A DNA stretch of 64,000 nt, from positions 2,480,001-2,544,000 of the forward strand of contig NZ_CP040005.1 of assembly GCF_005696555.1 (NCBI RefSeq), read 5' to 3'. Position numbers and translations under genes: made by a program. Shown here piece by piece: positions 26,157-34,435 of this stretch; the first letter of the stretch is position 1; each line of letters opens with the position of its first letter. This DNA comes from Actinomyces sp. oral taxon 171 str. F0337. GTDB taxonomy: Bacteria; Actinomycetota; Actinomycetes; Actinomycetales; Actinomycetaceae. Below the pieces are notes generated by a model. The model ran no database searches. It was given only the letters and a program-made list of their open reading frames with translations, and was not told where the DNA came from.

Positions 26157-26927
26157 TCAGGGCAGGGCGGCGCGCGTCTGGGGCCAGGGAGTGGTGTCGA
26201 CGTCGTAGCCGTGGGCGGCGGCGTGGATGAGCCAGTCGCCGGGGATCCAGGTGCGCCCGATGAGCTGGGGGTGCTCGGGCATGTAGCGCACCGACCACAG
26301 GATGAGGACGAGCTCGGCCCACTGGGCCCGGATCTTGAGACGCACCGAGCCGGAGGCGTTGGCGGCGGCGATGACGATCTCTCCGGTGGCGGTGAGCTGG
26401 ACCTCCTGGATGTCGGCGTAGGAGATGGGCATGACGCCCTCCCCCGTGCCCAGGTAGATACCGTGGGTGGACACAGTCAGGCGGGCGCCGGCCAGGTGGC
26501 GCCACTTCTCGACGGCGTCGGCCTCGGCGGCGCGTCGGCGCCGGTGGTTGAGGTAGGCCTGTCCGCCGAAGAAGGCGGCCGTCAGTGCCAGGCCGACGGG
26601 ACCGCCGGCCAGGAAGAAGCCTCGGGAGGGGTTGTAGGTGGCGTCCCCGCGCCGCCACAGGAGCAGCTCGGCGTCGCAGGTGGCCAGCATGACCTCGCCG
26701 GATCCCAGGGCCGGGCGTACGGGGTCGATGGTCGGCGAGACCGGGTTGGGGCGGCGGCCCTGGCGGGTGGAGGTCAGGACGGCGGCGGTGTGCCACCACA
26801 CGAAGTCCTGCCCTGTCCAGGGGCGGCGCGGGGCAGGGCGGGCGCGGCCGGGACGGATGACCTCACCGGGGGGGCCGGCGCGCACGACCTCGCCGCCGAC
26901 AGGACGTGAGGGCGGCTGCTGGGTCAC
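26157..26927 (-). CDS. Hypothetical membrane-associated protein
   Basis: A 256-residue protein, no family recognised. An N-terminal Pro/Arg-rich region is followed by WHTAAVLTSTRQGRRPNP, LATCDAELLLWRRGDATYN and one clear membrane helix (FFLAGGPVGLALTAAFFGG) with a basic RRRRAAEAD flank. The C-terminal half has alternating beta-strand character (LTVSTHGIYLGTGEGVMPIS, IQEVQLTATGEIVIAAA) and ends in a Trp-rich GRTWIPGDWLIHAAAHGYD. It overlaps the histidine-phosphatase gene by 3-4 bp (GTGA), so it is its operon partner. Confidence 0.7.
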   Translation of the reverse strand: MTQQPPSRPVGGEVVRAGPPGEVIRPGRARPAPRRPWTGQDFVWWHTAAVLTSTRQGRRPNPVSPTIDPVRPALGSGEVMLATCDAELLLWRRGDATYNPSRGFFLAGGPVGLALTAAFFGGQAYLNHRRRRAAEADAVEKWRHLAGARLTVSTHGIYLGTGEGVMPISYADIQEVQLTATGEIVIAAANASGSVRLKIRAQWAELVLILWSVRYMPEHPQLIGRTWIPGDWLIHAAAHGYDVDTTPWPQTRAALP

Positions 26928-27649
26928 CGGGCCGCCTCGGTGCGCCCGTCGCGGCCGTCGCGGCCGTCGCGGCCGACGCTGCCGGTGGCGGGGCGGGCGG
27001 AGGAGGTGCCGGGGACCATGTCGCGGGCCTGGCGCAGCAGGTCACCGGCCGGCTCCCAGTAGGCCAGCCCCACGAGGGTGCGGTCCTCGAAGGTCAAGGA
27101 GGTCAGGGAGGCCAGGGCGCACTGGCGTCGGCGCGGGTCGTGGGCCAGGGAGCGCCCCTCCAGGAAGAGGCGCAGCGACCAGACGGGCAACTGGTGGGAG
27201 ACGAGGAGCGCCTCGTGGCCCTCGGCGAGGTCGAGCGCGGAGACGACGGCGCCGCGCATGCGCTCGACGATCTCCCGGTAGGGCTCGCCCCAGGAGGGGC
27301 GCAGCGGGTTGACGTAGCTGGACCAGAGGGTGGGGCGGGCCAGGACCCAGCGGTTACGGTTGACGGCCACCCCCTCAAAGGCGTTGCCGGCCTCGATGAG
27401 TCGGGGATCCGTCGTCGGCGCCAGGCCGAAGGCCGCGGCCGTGGGGGCGCCGGTCTCCCGGGCCCGCTCCAGGGGCGAGGTGACGACCTGGGTGATGTCG
27501 TGCCCGGAGGCGGACAGGACATCGGCGACCTGCTGGGCCATCTGGTGGCCCAGGGTCGACAGATGGTACCCGGGCAGGCGGCCGTAGAGGATGCCCTCGG
27601 GGTTGTGCACCTCGCCGTGCCGCATGAGGTGGATCGTCGTGCGCGCCAT
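26924..27649 (-). CDS. Histidine phosphatase family protein (phosphoglycerate mutase-like)
   Basis: A 241-residue branch-1 histidine phosphatase. The phosphorylated His is in IHLMRHGEVHNPEG near residues 6-19, the second catalytic His in EALLVSHQLPVWSLR near residue 155, with an Arg in SPLERARETG. The substrate is unknown. The C-terminus carries GRDGRDGRDGR encoded by three 9-bp direct repeats, probably disordered. ATG 27649 fits the family N-terminus; GAGAAT ends 6 nt upstream and may be the -10 of a leaderless message. Its stop overlaps the next gene's GTG. Confidence 0.88.
   Translation of the reverse strand: MARTTIHLMRHGEVHNPEGILYGRLPGYHLSTLGHQMAQQVADVLSASGHDITQVVTSPLERARETGAPTAAAFGLAPTTDPRLIEAGNAFEGVAVNRNRWVLARPTLWSSYVNPLRPSWGEPYREIVERMRGAVVSALDLAEGHEALLVSHQLPVWSLRLFLEGRSLAHDPRRRQCALASLTSLTFEDRTLVGLAYWEPAGDLLRQARDMVPGTSSARPATGSVGRDGRDGRDGRTEAAR
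26951..26977 (-). repeat. Three 9-bp repeats encoding GRD units
   Basis: GCGGCCGTC twice and GCGGCCGAC once (plus strand), adding (GRD)n to the C-terminus of the histidine phosphatase. Copy number can change in frame. Confidence 0.8.
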
Positions 27650-27697
27650 GCGGTGATTCTCGCACGCTCGCCGGCAACGGTCAGCCACCAAGCACCG

Positions 27698-27703
27698 TAG
27701 GGT
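27698..27703 (+). promoter_or_regulatory. Putative -10 element of dapD (leaderless)
   Basis: TAGGGT ends 6 nt before the dapD ATG; no Shine-Dalgarno sequence. Confidence 0.5.
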
Positions 27704-27709
27704 GTCCCC

Positions 27710-28693
27710 ATGACGACTCGCAGTGCATGGGGTCTCGGTCTGGCGACCGTGACTGACGACGGCAACACCCTCGACGTGTGGTACCCCCACCCGGTTCTCG
27801 GCGACGAGCCCGCGGACGGGCACGCCGACCTCCTGGCCTCCCTGAGCGCCATGGAGCGCCGCGATGAGGCCCGCGGCGTCCACACCACCGTGGTGCGCAC
27901 CTGGGCCGACCTCGACGACGCCCCCCAGACCGTGGCCGGCGCCTACCTGCGCCTGCACGCGCTGTCCCACCGTCTGGCTAGGCCCAACACCGTCAACCTG
28001 GACGGGATCTTCTCCCGCCTTCCCAACGTGGTGTGGACCTCCGCGGGCCCCTGCCGCACTGAGGACTTCGAGACCACCCGCATGCGGCTGCGCGCCGCCG
28101 TGGGGCGTCCCATCCAGGTGCACTCGGTGGACAAGTTCCCCCGCATGACCGACTACGTGCTGCCCTCGGGGGTGCGGATCGGCAACGGCGCGAACGTGCG
28201 CCTGGGCGCCTACCTGTCCGAGGGCACCACGGTCATGCACTCCGGCTTCGTCAACTACAACGCCGGGACGCTGGGCCGCTCCATGGTCGAGGGCCGAGTC
28301 TCCCAGGGGGTTGTCATCGGTGACGGCTCAGACGTCGGCGGCGGCGCCTCCACAATGGGCATGCTCTCGGGCGGCGGGCGCCAGTGCGTGGCCCTGGGCG
28401 AGCGCTGCCTGCTGGGGGCGAACTCGGGGCTCGGGATCCCGCTGGGTGACGACTGCGTCGTCGAGGCCGGCCTGTACCTGACGGCCGGGACGAAGGTCTC
28501 CCTCATGCCGCAGGGAGGTGTGGTGCCCGGCAACCACGGCCTGTTCAAGGAGCCGCGCGTGGTCTCGGCCCGCGAGCTGGCCGGCGCCTCCAACGTCCTG
28601 TTCCGCCGCAACTCCCAGTCCGGCGCCGTCGAGGCGCTGGCCCGCGGCGGCAAGAGCATTGAGCTGGGCTCGACGCAGCACGCCGACCAGTAG
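27710..28693 (+). CDS. dapD: Tetrahydrodipicolinate N-succinyltransferase, actinobacterial type
   Basis: A 327-residue enzyme of the succinylase branch of lysine/diaminopimelate synthesis. The C-terminal half is a left-handed beta-helix with hexapeptide spacing ([60 protein letters not shown]). The N-terminal [19 protein letters not shown] is the actinobacterial variant, which differs from E. coli DapD. DapC, the next enzyme, is encoded at 38166-39374. A terminator follows. Confidence 0.95.
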   Translation: MTTRSAWGLGLATVTDDGNTLDVWYPHPVLGDEPADGHADLLASLSAMERRDEARGVHTTVVRTWADLDDAPQTVAGAYLRLHALSHRLARPNTVNLDGIFSRLPNVVWTSAGPCRTEDFETTRMRLRAAVGRPIQVHSVDKFPRMTDYVLPSGVRIGNGANVRLGAYLSEGTTVMHSGFVNYNAGTLGRSMVEGRVSQGVVIGDGSDVGGGASTMGMLSGGGRQCVALGERCLLGANSGLGIPLGDDCVVEAGLYLTAGTKVSLMPQGGVVPGNHGLFKEPRVVSARELAGASNVLFRRNSQSGAVEALARGGKSIELGSTQHADQ

Positions 28694-28722
28694 GGCCTCT
28701 CTCCTCCGCCGCGCTTCTCGTT

Positions 28723-28759
28723 CCGGCCGCCTTCCGCCTCAACCGCGGGAGGCGGCCGG
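28723..28759 (+). terminator. Terminator of dapD
   Basis: A 15-bp stem with one mismatch (28723-28737 with 28745-28759), 7-nt loop, followed by TTACGTT. Confidence 0.75.
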
Positions 28760-28836
28760 TTACGTTGGAGAGACCAGCATGCCGAGGAGGGCCGGGCTCA
28801 GAGCCGGTCGAGTGCTTCGCGCCTCAAGGACAGGGC

Positions 28837-29664
28837 TCAGGCCGCGGGCTTGTGGGCGACGAGGGCGATGCCGACCATGTCCTTCTCGTAGCGTTTGAAG
28901 GTGCCTGCCATCTCCTGGACGCGCCGGCGCAGCGCCTTGTCGGCGGCGACGTTGCGCGCGATCCGCAGGAAGCCTCCTACTCCCTCGTCGCGGATGTTGC
29001 GGCCGACCTTGAGCAGCGCCATGGGGGCAGTGTCGACCCAGTCGACGACGAGTCCGGCGTTTTCCATGAGCTCCTTCCAGGCGGCCGCCGTCATGGGGCG
29101 GGCGTTGACGTGGATGGAGCGGGCCAGGTCACGGCGCAGCTGGGTGTAGTACTCCTCGTCGATGTCGTCGGGGGTGACGCCGAGCTCGTGGATGGCGTAG
29201 CGCCCGCCGGGGCGCAGGACACGGGCGGCCTCGGCGACGATGGCAGCCTTGCCCTTGTCCCCCTGCATGGTGAGCATGGCCTCGCCGACGACGACGTCGG
29301 CGCTGGCGTCGTCCAGGCCGGTGTCGGCAGCCTCGCCCTGGCGGACAGTGCCCAGGTCCCCGACGACGGCGGCCACGCGCCGGGCGGCGTCGGGGTCGCG
29401 GTCAATGGCCGTGTAGGAGGCGGGGTGGTCCTTGATGATCTCGGCGGCCGTGCGCCCCAGGCCCGGAGCGAGCTCGACGACGTCGGTGCCCGCGAGGCCG
29501 GCGTGGCTGAGCATGGCGGCGGACAGGGCGGCGCCGCCGGGGCGCAGGACGCGTTTGCCGGCGCGGGCCAGGACCCAGTGGCCGGGCGCGGAGGCGATGG
29601 GTCGGTCGGCGTGGGGCAGCGGCAGGTCGGCCGAGGCGGTGGAGTCGGCAGGCTTCTTGCTCAT
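28837..29664 (-). CDS. SAM-dependent methyltransferase
   Basis: A 275-residue class I methyltransferase. Motif I is VVELAPGLGRTAAEI near residue 61-75, the acidic ribose-binding position is in YTAIDRDPDAA, and ADVVVGEAMLTM plus RVLRPGGRYAIHELG match motifs IV-V of the UbiE/methyltransferase-11 group. The target is unknown; small-molecule or lipid/quinone methylation is typical for this fold. The start is supported by TAGGCT ending 6 nt upstream (leaderless). Confidence 0.85.
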   Translation of the reverse strand: MSKKPADSTASADLPLPHADRPIASAPGHWVLARAGKRVLRPGGAALSAAMLSHAGLAGTDVVELAPGLGRTAAEIIKDHPASYTAIDRDPDAARRVAAVVGDLGTVRQGEAADTGLDDASADVVVGEAMLTMQGDKGKAAIVAEAARVLRPGGRYAIHELGVTPDDIDEEYYTQLRRDLARSIHVNARPMTAAAWKELMENAGLVVDWVDTAPMALLKVGRNIRDEGVGGFLRIARNVAADKALRRRVQEMAGTFKRYEKDMVGIALVAHKPAA

Positions 29665-29670
29665 AAGGCC

Positions 29671-29676
29671 AGCCTA
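29671..29676 (-). promoter_or_regulatory. Putative -10 element of the methyltransferase gene (leaderless)
   Basis: TAGGCT on the minus strand ends 6 nt before ATG 29664. Confidence 0.5.
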
Positions 29677-29797
29677 ACCACATCGGAGCGGGGACCGATA
29701 GGGTCGTCATCAGGCGACAGCCGCCTGGTGTGGCAGACAGGCTCAGGCACACACGGTTCAGCCCCAGACTCGCCTTGTCGAGGACAGGAACGGGACC

Positions 29798-29803
29798 TAC
29801 CGT
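29798..29803 (+). promoter_or_regulatory. Putative -10 element of the first paralogous exported protein (leaderless)
   Basis: TACCGT ends 6 nt before ATG 29810, identical geometry to its downstream paralogue. Confidence 0.45.
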
Positions 29804-29809
29804 TTCAAT

Positions 29810-30373
29810 ATGTTGCCCGCTGCCGCCCATCCTCCGCATGATGACGCGGATCGCCCAACCCCCGATGAGGCTGTGGAGCGGCCGGGGCAGGCGACACGAC
29901 GACGGATGCTCGTGCGGGCTACCGGCCTTGTCATCGGTGGAGGACTCGCTATCGCAGGTGGGTACGCCTGGACGCACGGACCGGGCGGGACACTGTCCTA
30001 CGAGACCAGAAGACTGAGGGCACTCCGAGACGACCCGATGGGAGCGGAGACCATCCTCGGGGTCTCCGCCGTCTTCACCGAGTCACGGGAGCTGCCCAGG
30101 TGGTTTCAGTGGAAATACGGGGGTGTCTCACTGCGCCGATGGTTCTATGACGCGAGCAGAACTTCCGCGGAGCTCACGAGTCTTTTCATCGACTACGCAG
30201 AGAGCCACGGCTGGACGAGGGATCCCGGACCATCCACACCCGAGTCATGGATCGGCCGCCACGGCGGGACGGAGCCGACTGATGGCATGATCCTCAATGT
30301 CGCCCCCGATATCGGGCCGCACGAGACCGACCCGCTCAGCGGCTCGGTTGTTGTCGGACTCGGGTACGCCTGA
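29810..30373 (+). CDS. Hypothetical exported/anchored protein, paralogue A
   Basis: A 187-residue protein with a basic RRRM segment followed by a hydrophobic helix (LVRATGLVIGGGLAIAGGYA, residues 35-55), resembling a Tat-type or uncleaved signal anchor. The outer domain reads SYETRRLRALRDDPMGAETI, then LPRWFQWKYGGVSLRRWF and a polar C-terminus. The same order of motifs is in the next gene (DPMGA-x-TILG, ELP-x-W, WKY-x-GV, RWF), so the two are tandem duplicates. No known family was recognised. Codon usage is GC-rich like the genome, unlike paralogue B. Confidence 0.75.
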   Translation: MLPAAAHPPHDDADRPTPDEAVERPGQATRRRMLVRATGLVIGGGLAIAGGYAWTHGPGGTLSYETRRLRALRDDPMGAETILGVSAVFTESRELPRWFQWKYGGVSLRRWFYDASRTSAELTSLFIDYAESHGWTRDPGPSTPESWIGRHGGTEPTDGMILNVAPDIGPHETDPLSGSVVVGLGYA

Positions 30374-30512
30374 GACAACACCATCCCCTCCCCGTCAAGC
30401 GAGAACCACTCATCGTAGCGACACACATGGCCACGAACCTCTACGACAAGCCCCTTCAGCAACACTGAATAATCTCAGTGCACCAAACCACACAACTACC
30501 CTAAGGGATTCA

Positions 30513-30518
30513 TAGAAT
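30513..30518 (+). promoter_or_regulatory. Putative -10 element of the second paralogue (leaderless)
   Basis: TAGAAT ends 6 nt before ATG 30525; the palindrome CCCTAAGGG (30500-30508) lies just upstream. Confidence 0.5.
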
Positions 30519-30524
30519 CGCCAT

Positions 30525-31061
30525 ATGACTACGGCAGTCCCAGATCCCCACACCCCTGCATCAGAATCCACAACCCCACCCTCACGTCTATCTCGCCGCC
30601 AGATATTGACTCGCATCAGCTGCGGGACTCTTGTTGGAGGTCTGGCCGTAGGAGGCGGACTCACCTGGGCCTTCGGCCCCGGAGGCCCTCTCTCACATGA
30701 GGCGAGACAACTGAAAGCACTCAAAAACGACCCCATGGGAGCCAAGACCATCCTTGGCCTCACCGCCGTCCGCACAGAAGAGTCTGAGCTCCCCGGATGG
30801 ACGACCTGGAAGTACCCAGGAGTTCACCTCAACCGGTGGTTCCAAGATCCATCAAAACCTGCTGAGCAACTCAGAAACGAATTCATCAACTACGCCAAAG
30901 CCCGCGGATGGAAAAAAGAGAGCAGATTCGGCTCGTCTACATCATGGTTCGCACGACACTCCCACCGCGACTCGGACGACTACATGGAGTTAGCCATCGG
31001 ACTGAGCCAGTCCAGCTCCGTAGAAAAAAATATAGTCCTTGTAGTTCTTGACTACGATTAG
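30525..31061 (+). CDS. Hypothetical exported/anchored protein, paralogue B
   Basis: A 178-residue paralogue of the preceding gene product. LSRRQILTRISCGTLVGG with a following hydrophobic stretch has the twin-arginine look; the conserved block runs from GPGGPLSHEARQLKAL through NDPMGAKTILGLTAV, ELPGWTTWKYPGVHLNRWF and INYAKARGW. It is markedly more AT-rich and Lys/Asn-rich than paralogue A, so the pair has diverged in composition as well as sequence. It precedes a large surface hydrolase with similar composition, suggesting joint acquisition. Function unknown. Confidence 0.75.
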   Translation: MTTAVPDPHTPASESTTPPSRLSRRQILTRISCGTLVGGLAVGGGLTWAFGPGGPLSHEARQLKALKNDPMGAKTILGLTAVRTEESELPGWTTWKYPGVHLNRWFQDPSKPAEQLRNEFINYAKARGWKKESRFGSSTSWFARHSHRDSDDYMELAIGLSQSSSVEKNIVLVVLDYD

Positions 31062-31071
31062 CGACACACAC

Positions 31072-31100
31072 TGAGACAATCGCATCCCCTTGCATACAAT
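31072..31100 (+). promoter_or_regulatory. Putative promoter of the SGNH/VWA surface protein
   Basis: TGAGAC (31072-31077) and TACAAT (31095-31100) with 17-bp spacing, 39 nt before ATG 31140. Confidence 0.4.
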
Positions 31101-31139
31101 TCATGTAGCGCCTATTTGACAGCAAGCACTGGGGGTCCC

Positions 31140-33353
31140 ATGAAACTTGATATCAATAACAGTTCTTCCCGAACAGACGGAATGAATCGCTTTAACATCG
31201 CGCTTGTCACTCTGACACTGCTGTGCCTCTTCATACATTTCACAGCAGCCTCACTTCACACAACCGACGCCAAAGCAGACGTTAAACTAAATCACTTAAT
31301 CCGAGCCACCCTACTCGGAGACTCTTACTCGGCAGGAAATGGCGCCGGGTCATACTATGGAAACAAAGACGCATACAGAAGTCATAATAACTGGGCTCAC
31401 AAGTATGTGGATTGGATAAACAAACAAGGCATTCCAGCAACACTTAACAATCTAGCCCACAGCGGATACACCACGAACGATGTGATGGATGAGCAGATTC
31501 CAAACATTGACACAAACACCAATTTAGTGATGTTCACTATCGGAGGGAACGAAGTTGATTTTGGAGGAATCGTCAGAAGATGTTTTGCTCCATCCTCTCG
31601 CGAACCTAAACAATGCGAGGGGCTCGTCGACCGCGCAAATTCCAAGCTCAACGAGGTGAAAACTCGAACATTATCTATCCTGGAAAAAATCGACAACCAC
31701 CTCCCTCACGAAGCGCAGGTAGTTATAGTTGGATACCCAAGACTAGCCGGCGGAAAGTATACTCTTATAGACAACTCAGGTTTCAGGTTTGGGAGACCAA
31801 TGATCGTGTATGACGCAGGAACCTCCGTCCGAAAACTGAGCGACGCATCGAAGAAGATCCAATCAGATCTGGTATCGGAATGGAATAGAAATCATCCACA
31901 ACTTAAAGTAACCTATATTGATGGAGTAATTAACGCTTTCGACGGGCACGAACCCACTCCTTTCGAGGTATACGGCAATTCCAACCCAAACAGATGGATC
32001 AACGGACTTTTCGAAACTGAAGGAATAAAGGGCACAGACGGAAGCACTCGATCTAAGCCCAGCATAGACGCCAGCGAGTACTATCATCCAAACATAATTG
32101 GGCATGAAGAAATCGCTAACCTCATCAAAGACAAGATTGGGGTGCCTAAGTTGAGTGAGGGACGCGATCGCAACATGGACATAGATATTGTTTTTGCAAT
32201 CGACTCCACAGGATCCATGAAAAATAATGTCGATGCTATCCGATCAAAGATTGACAGTCTCGCAAGAGAGGTAAGTAAAGCATCCACATCTCCCCGCTTC
32301 GCGCTCGTCGACCATAAGGACCACCCACAATTCAATCCCAACAACCAAAATTATCTAGCCAACACGGACTTGAACTTCACTTCAGACATCTCCGAACTAG
32401 AAGCAGCTTTAGGATCTTTGAATTACGAAGGAGGAAACATAGGAAACACCAACGCCAGCGTCTACAGCGGTGTCATGCAAGCCGTTAATATGAAATGGCG
32501 CAACGGAGTTAAGAAGATCGTCGTCGTCATCGGTGACGCTCCTCCACGCGACCCTGAGCCGGAAACCGGTTATACTGCTGCCTCCGTCGCTAAGGTTGCC
32601 TACGACGTGGACCCGGTCAGTGTCTACGGTATTGACACCGGACAGCTCAACTCCACCAGCTTCCAGACGCTGGTCACCTCCAGCACGGGCACCACCGCCA
32701 ACGCTTCCGCTCCCGACCAGGTCAGCGACCTCGTCAACAAGGCCATCAGCAGCGAGCTCAACAAGCCCTTCGCCTGGATCCAGGGTCCCTATGTCGCCAA
32801 GGTCGGAGATCCTGTCGATATCGATGCCGCAGCCTCCCACGCAGTCTCTGGCTCCCTGACCTCCTATGAGTGGGACTTCAACGGTGACGGCGTCTACGAC
32901 GAAACCGGAACCTCCCCACGCATCACCCATACTTTCAGCGAGGAGTTCAGCGGCGTCATCGGGCTGCGCGTCACCCAGTCAGACGGGCAGACCGCCGTTG
33001 CCACCACCCAGGTCGATATCACCGATGACGGCGACAACACGCCACGCGACCAGGACAACTGCCCCGACGTCAGTAACTGGGGTCAGACCGACTACGACAA
33101 CGACGGAGTCGGAGATGAGTGCGACCCCGACCCCGGCTTCCCCACCCAAGACAAGCCCGGTGTCTGCGTCGTCGGCAAGAACTGCCCGCCCGACAGCGGG
33201 ACTCCCAGCGCCCAGCCAACACCCGCACCGAGTGGAGGCTCGACACCCACCCCGCCGTCGCCACTGAGCCCACCCAGGCGCCCACGGCAGTTCCGACAAC
33301 TACTGCTTCAAAGCGCCCCCTCGCCAACACAGGGACCGACGCGAGCAGGTTGA
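31140..33353 (+). CDS. Large surface protein: SGNH/GDSL hydrolase + VWA + PKD + thrombospondin-3, C-terminus frameshifted
   Basis: A 737-residue product. A signal peptide (from MNRFNIALVTLTLL, an ATG at 31182 being an alternative start) ends near DAKAD. An SGNH esterase domain follows: LLGDSYSAGNG (Ser), NLAHSGY (Gly), FTIGGNEVDF (Asn), and a final YYHPN (His) near residue 315. Then comes a VWA domain with MIDAS IDSTGSM, a PKD-like domain (YEWDFNGDGVYDETG), a Ca-binding thrombospondin-3 repeat (DQDNCPDVSN, DYDNDGVGDECDPD) and a Pro/Ser/Thr stalk. The frame then diverges at a C-run (33250-33253) and ends at 33353 without an anchor; the sorting signal lies in the -1 frame. The first two-thirds are AT-rich (about 38-47% GC per line), the last third about 62-65%. 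It could be a secreted or wall-bound lipase/esterase with an adhesive region. Confidence 0.8.
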   Translation: MKLDINNSSSRTDGMNRFNIALVTLTLLCLFIHFTAASLHTTDAKADVKLNHLIRATLLGDSYSAGNGAGSYYGNKDAYRSHNNWAHKYVDWINKQGIPATLNNLAHSGYTTNDVMDEQIPNIDTNTNLVMFTIGGNEVDFGGIVRRCFAPSSREPKQCEGLVDRANSKLNEVKTRTLSILEKIDNHLPHEAQVVIVGYPRLAGGKYTLIDNSGFRFGRPMIVYDAGTSVRKLSDASKKIQSDLVSEWNRNHPQLKVTYIDGVINAFDGHEPTPFEVYGNSNPNRWINGLFETEGIKGTDGSTRSKPSIDASEYYHPNIIGHEEIANLIKDKIGVPKLSEGRDRNMDIDIVFAIDSTGSMKNNVDAIRSKIDSLAREVSKASTSPRFALVDHKDHPQFNPNNQNYLANTDLNFTSDISELEAALGSLNYEGGNIGNTNASVYSGVMQAVNMKWRNGVKKIVVVIGDAPPRDPEPETGYTAASVAKVAYDVDPVSVYGIDTGQLNSTSFQTLVTSSTGTTANASAPDQVSDLVNKAISSELNKPFAWIQGPYVAKVGDPVDIDAAASHAVSGSLTSYEWDFNGDGVYDETGTSPRITHTFSEEFSGVIGLRVTQSDGQTAVATTQVDITDDGDNTPRDQDNCPDVSNWGQTDYDNDGVGDECDPDPGFPTQDKPGVCVVGKNCPPDSGTPSAQPTPAPSGGSTPTPPSPLSPPRRPRQFRQLLLQSAPSPTQGPTRAG

Positions 33354-33424
33354 TAGCCCTGGCGATCCTCGGGCTGCTCGCCGGCGCAACAGTTCTCCAC
33401 TACCGCCGCAAGGTCACCTCGTAG
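33254..33424 (+). pseudogene. Out-of-frame LANTG wall-sorting signal of the surface protein
   Basis: In the -1 frame the stalk continues AVATEPTQAPTAVPTTTASK and ends with LANTGTD, a hydrophobic stretch LIALAILGLLAGATVL and a basic tail HYRRKVTS, a classical sortase signal. One extra C in the CCCC run at 33250-33253 would fuse it to the upstream protein as ...STPTPAVATEP. As sequenced, the anchor is not translated with the protein. Confidence 0.85.
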
Positions 33425-33462
33425 CCGGTGATACCCGGGCAAATCCCGGCTCGCCGATCACA

Positions 33463-33500
33463 GTGTTGGGGCCGTTCCTCTCCCGGAGCGGCCCCAACAC
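33463..33500 (+). terminator. Terminator of the surface protein gene
   Basis: A perfect 12-bp stem (33463-33474 with 33489-33500) extendable inward by TCC/GGA, 38 nt after the sorting-signal stop. Confidence 0.75.
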
Positions 33501-33509
33501 ACGTCCCGG

Positions 33510-33515
33510 TACGGT
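33510..33515 (+). promoter_or_regulatory. Putative -10 element of the VOC protein gene (leaderless)
   Basis: TACGGT ends 6 nt before ATG 33522, just after the upstream terminator. Confidence 0.5.
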
Positions 33516-33521
33516 GTCCAC

Positions 33522-34370
33522 ATGGATCAGATCATCACTCCCGCCATCTGCTGCGACGGCACCGCCGACGAAGCAGCCCGGTTCTACGCCGACGTCTTCC
33601 GCGAGGGCTCCATCGTCGAGCAGGTGCCCGGGCTTGCCGCCACAGTCAGCATCCACGGCTTTCGGCTCTCGCTCATCAACGGCGGTGACCAGTACTCCCC
33701 GAACCCGTCAATCAGCTGCATCCTGAACTTCGACCCGCTCCTGTTCGGCGGCGAGGAGCAGGCCCGGGCCTACCTCGATGAGCTCTACGAGCGGCTCTCC
33801 ACCGGCGGCGTGCTCATGGAACTGGGCGAGTACCCGTTCTCGCCGCGCTACGCCTGGGTCCGCGACCGCTTCGGCATGACCTGGCGGCTCATGCTCACCG
33901 ACCCGGCCGGCGAGCCGCGTCCCTTCATCCTGCCCTCCTTCATGTTCGGCGGGACCAACCACGCCAACGCCGAGGAGGCCACCGAGGCCTGGATCGCCCT
34001 GTTCGACGACGCCCGCCGCGGGGCCCTGCGCCGCTACGAGGAGGGCGGGCCGATGGAGGCGGGGACCGTCATGTTCACCGACTTCACGCTGCGCGGCACC
34101 TGGATGGCGGCCATGGACTCGGGGGCCTTCCACGACTTCACCTTCACGCCCGGGGTCTCCATGATCGTCTCCTGCCGGGACCAGGAGGAGATCGACCGCT
34201 ACTGGTCGGGGCTGTCGGCCGCGACCCAGGCCGAGCGCTGCGGCTGGTGCGTCGACCGCTGGGGCGTGTCCTGGCAGGTCGTCCCCCACAACATTGCCGA
34301 GCTCATGGCCGACGCCGCCACGCGCGAGAAGCTCCTGAACATGGGCAAGATCGACCTGGCCGGCCTGTAG
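33522..34370 (+). CDS. VOC superfamily protein (PhnB-like, tandem domains)
   Basis: A 282-residue protein with two glyoxalase/PhnB-like halves: the first begins ITPAICCDGTADEAARFYAD and ends DRFGMTWRLM, the second ends with CGWCVDRWGVSWQVVPHNI and the tail EKLLNMGKIDL. The C-terminal FGMTWRL / WGVSWQVVP repeats mark the duplicated 3-demethylubiquinone-methyltransferase-like fold. The substrate is unknown; members bind metals or small ligands. It is monocistronic between two accessory segments. Confidence 0.85.
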   Translation: MDQIITPAICCDGTADEAARFYADVFREGSIVEQVPGLAATVSIHGFRLSLINGGDQYSPNPSISCILNFDPLLFGGEEQARAYLDELYERLSTGGVLMELGEYPFSPRYAWVRDRFGMTWRLMLTDPAGEPRPFILPSFMFGGTNHANAEEATEAWIALFDDARRGALRRYEEGGPMEAGTVMFTDFTLRGTWMAAMDSGAFHDFTFTPGVSMIVSCRDQEEIDRYWSGLSAATQAERCGWCVDRWGVSWQVVPHNIAELMADAATREKLLNMGKIDLAGL

Positions 34371-34423
34371 GCCGCCGATCTCACAACGACGGTCTCGGTG
34401 ACGTGCAGGCAGCTATTTCGTAT

Positions 34424-34429
34424 TACACT
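34424..34429 (+). promoter_or_regulatory. Putative -10 element of the toxin-antitoxin pair (leaderless)
   Basis: TACACT in an AT-rich patch ends 6 nt before GTG 34436. Autoregulation by the RHH antitoxin would act here. Confidence 0.5.
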
Positions 34430-34435
34430 TGTCAT

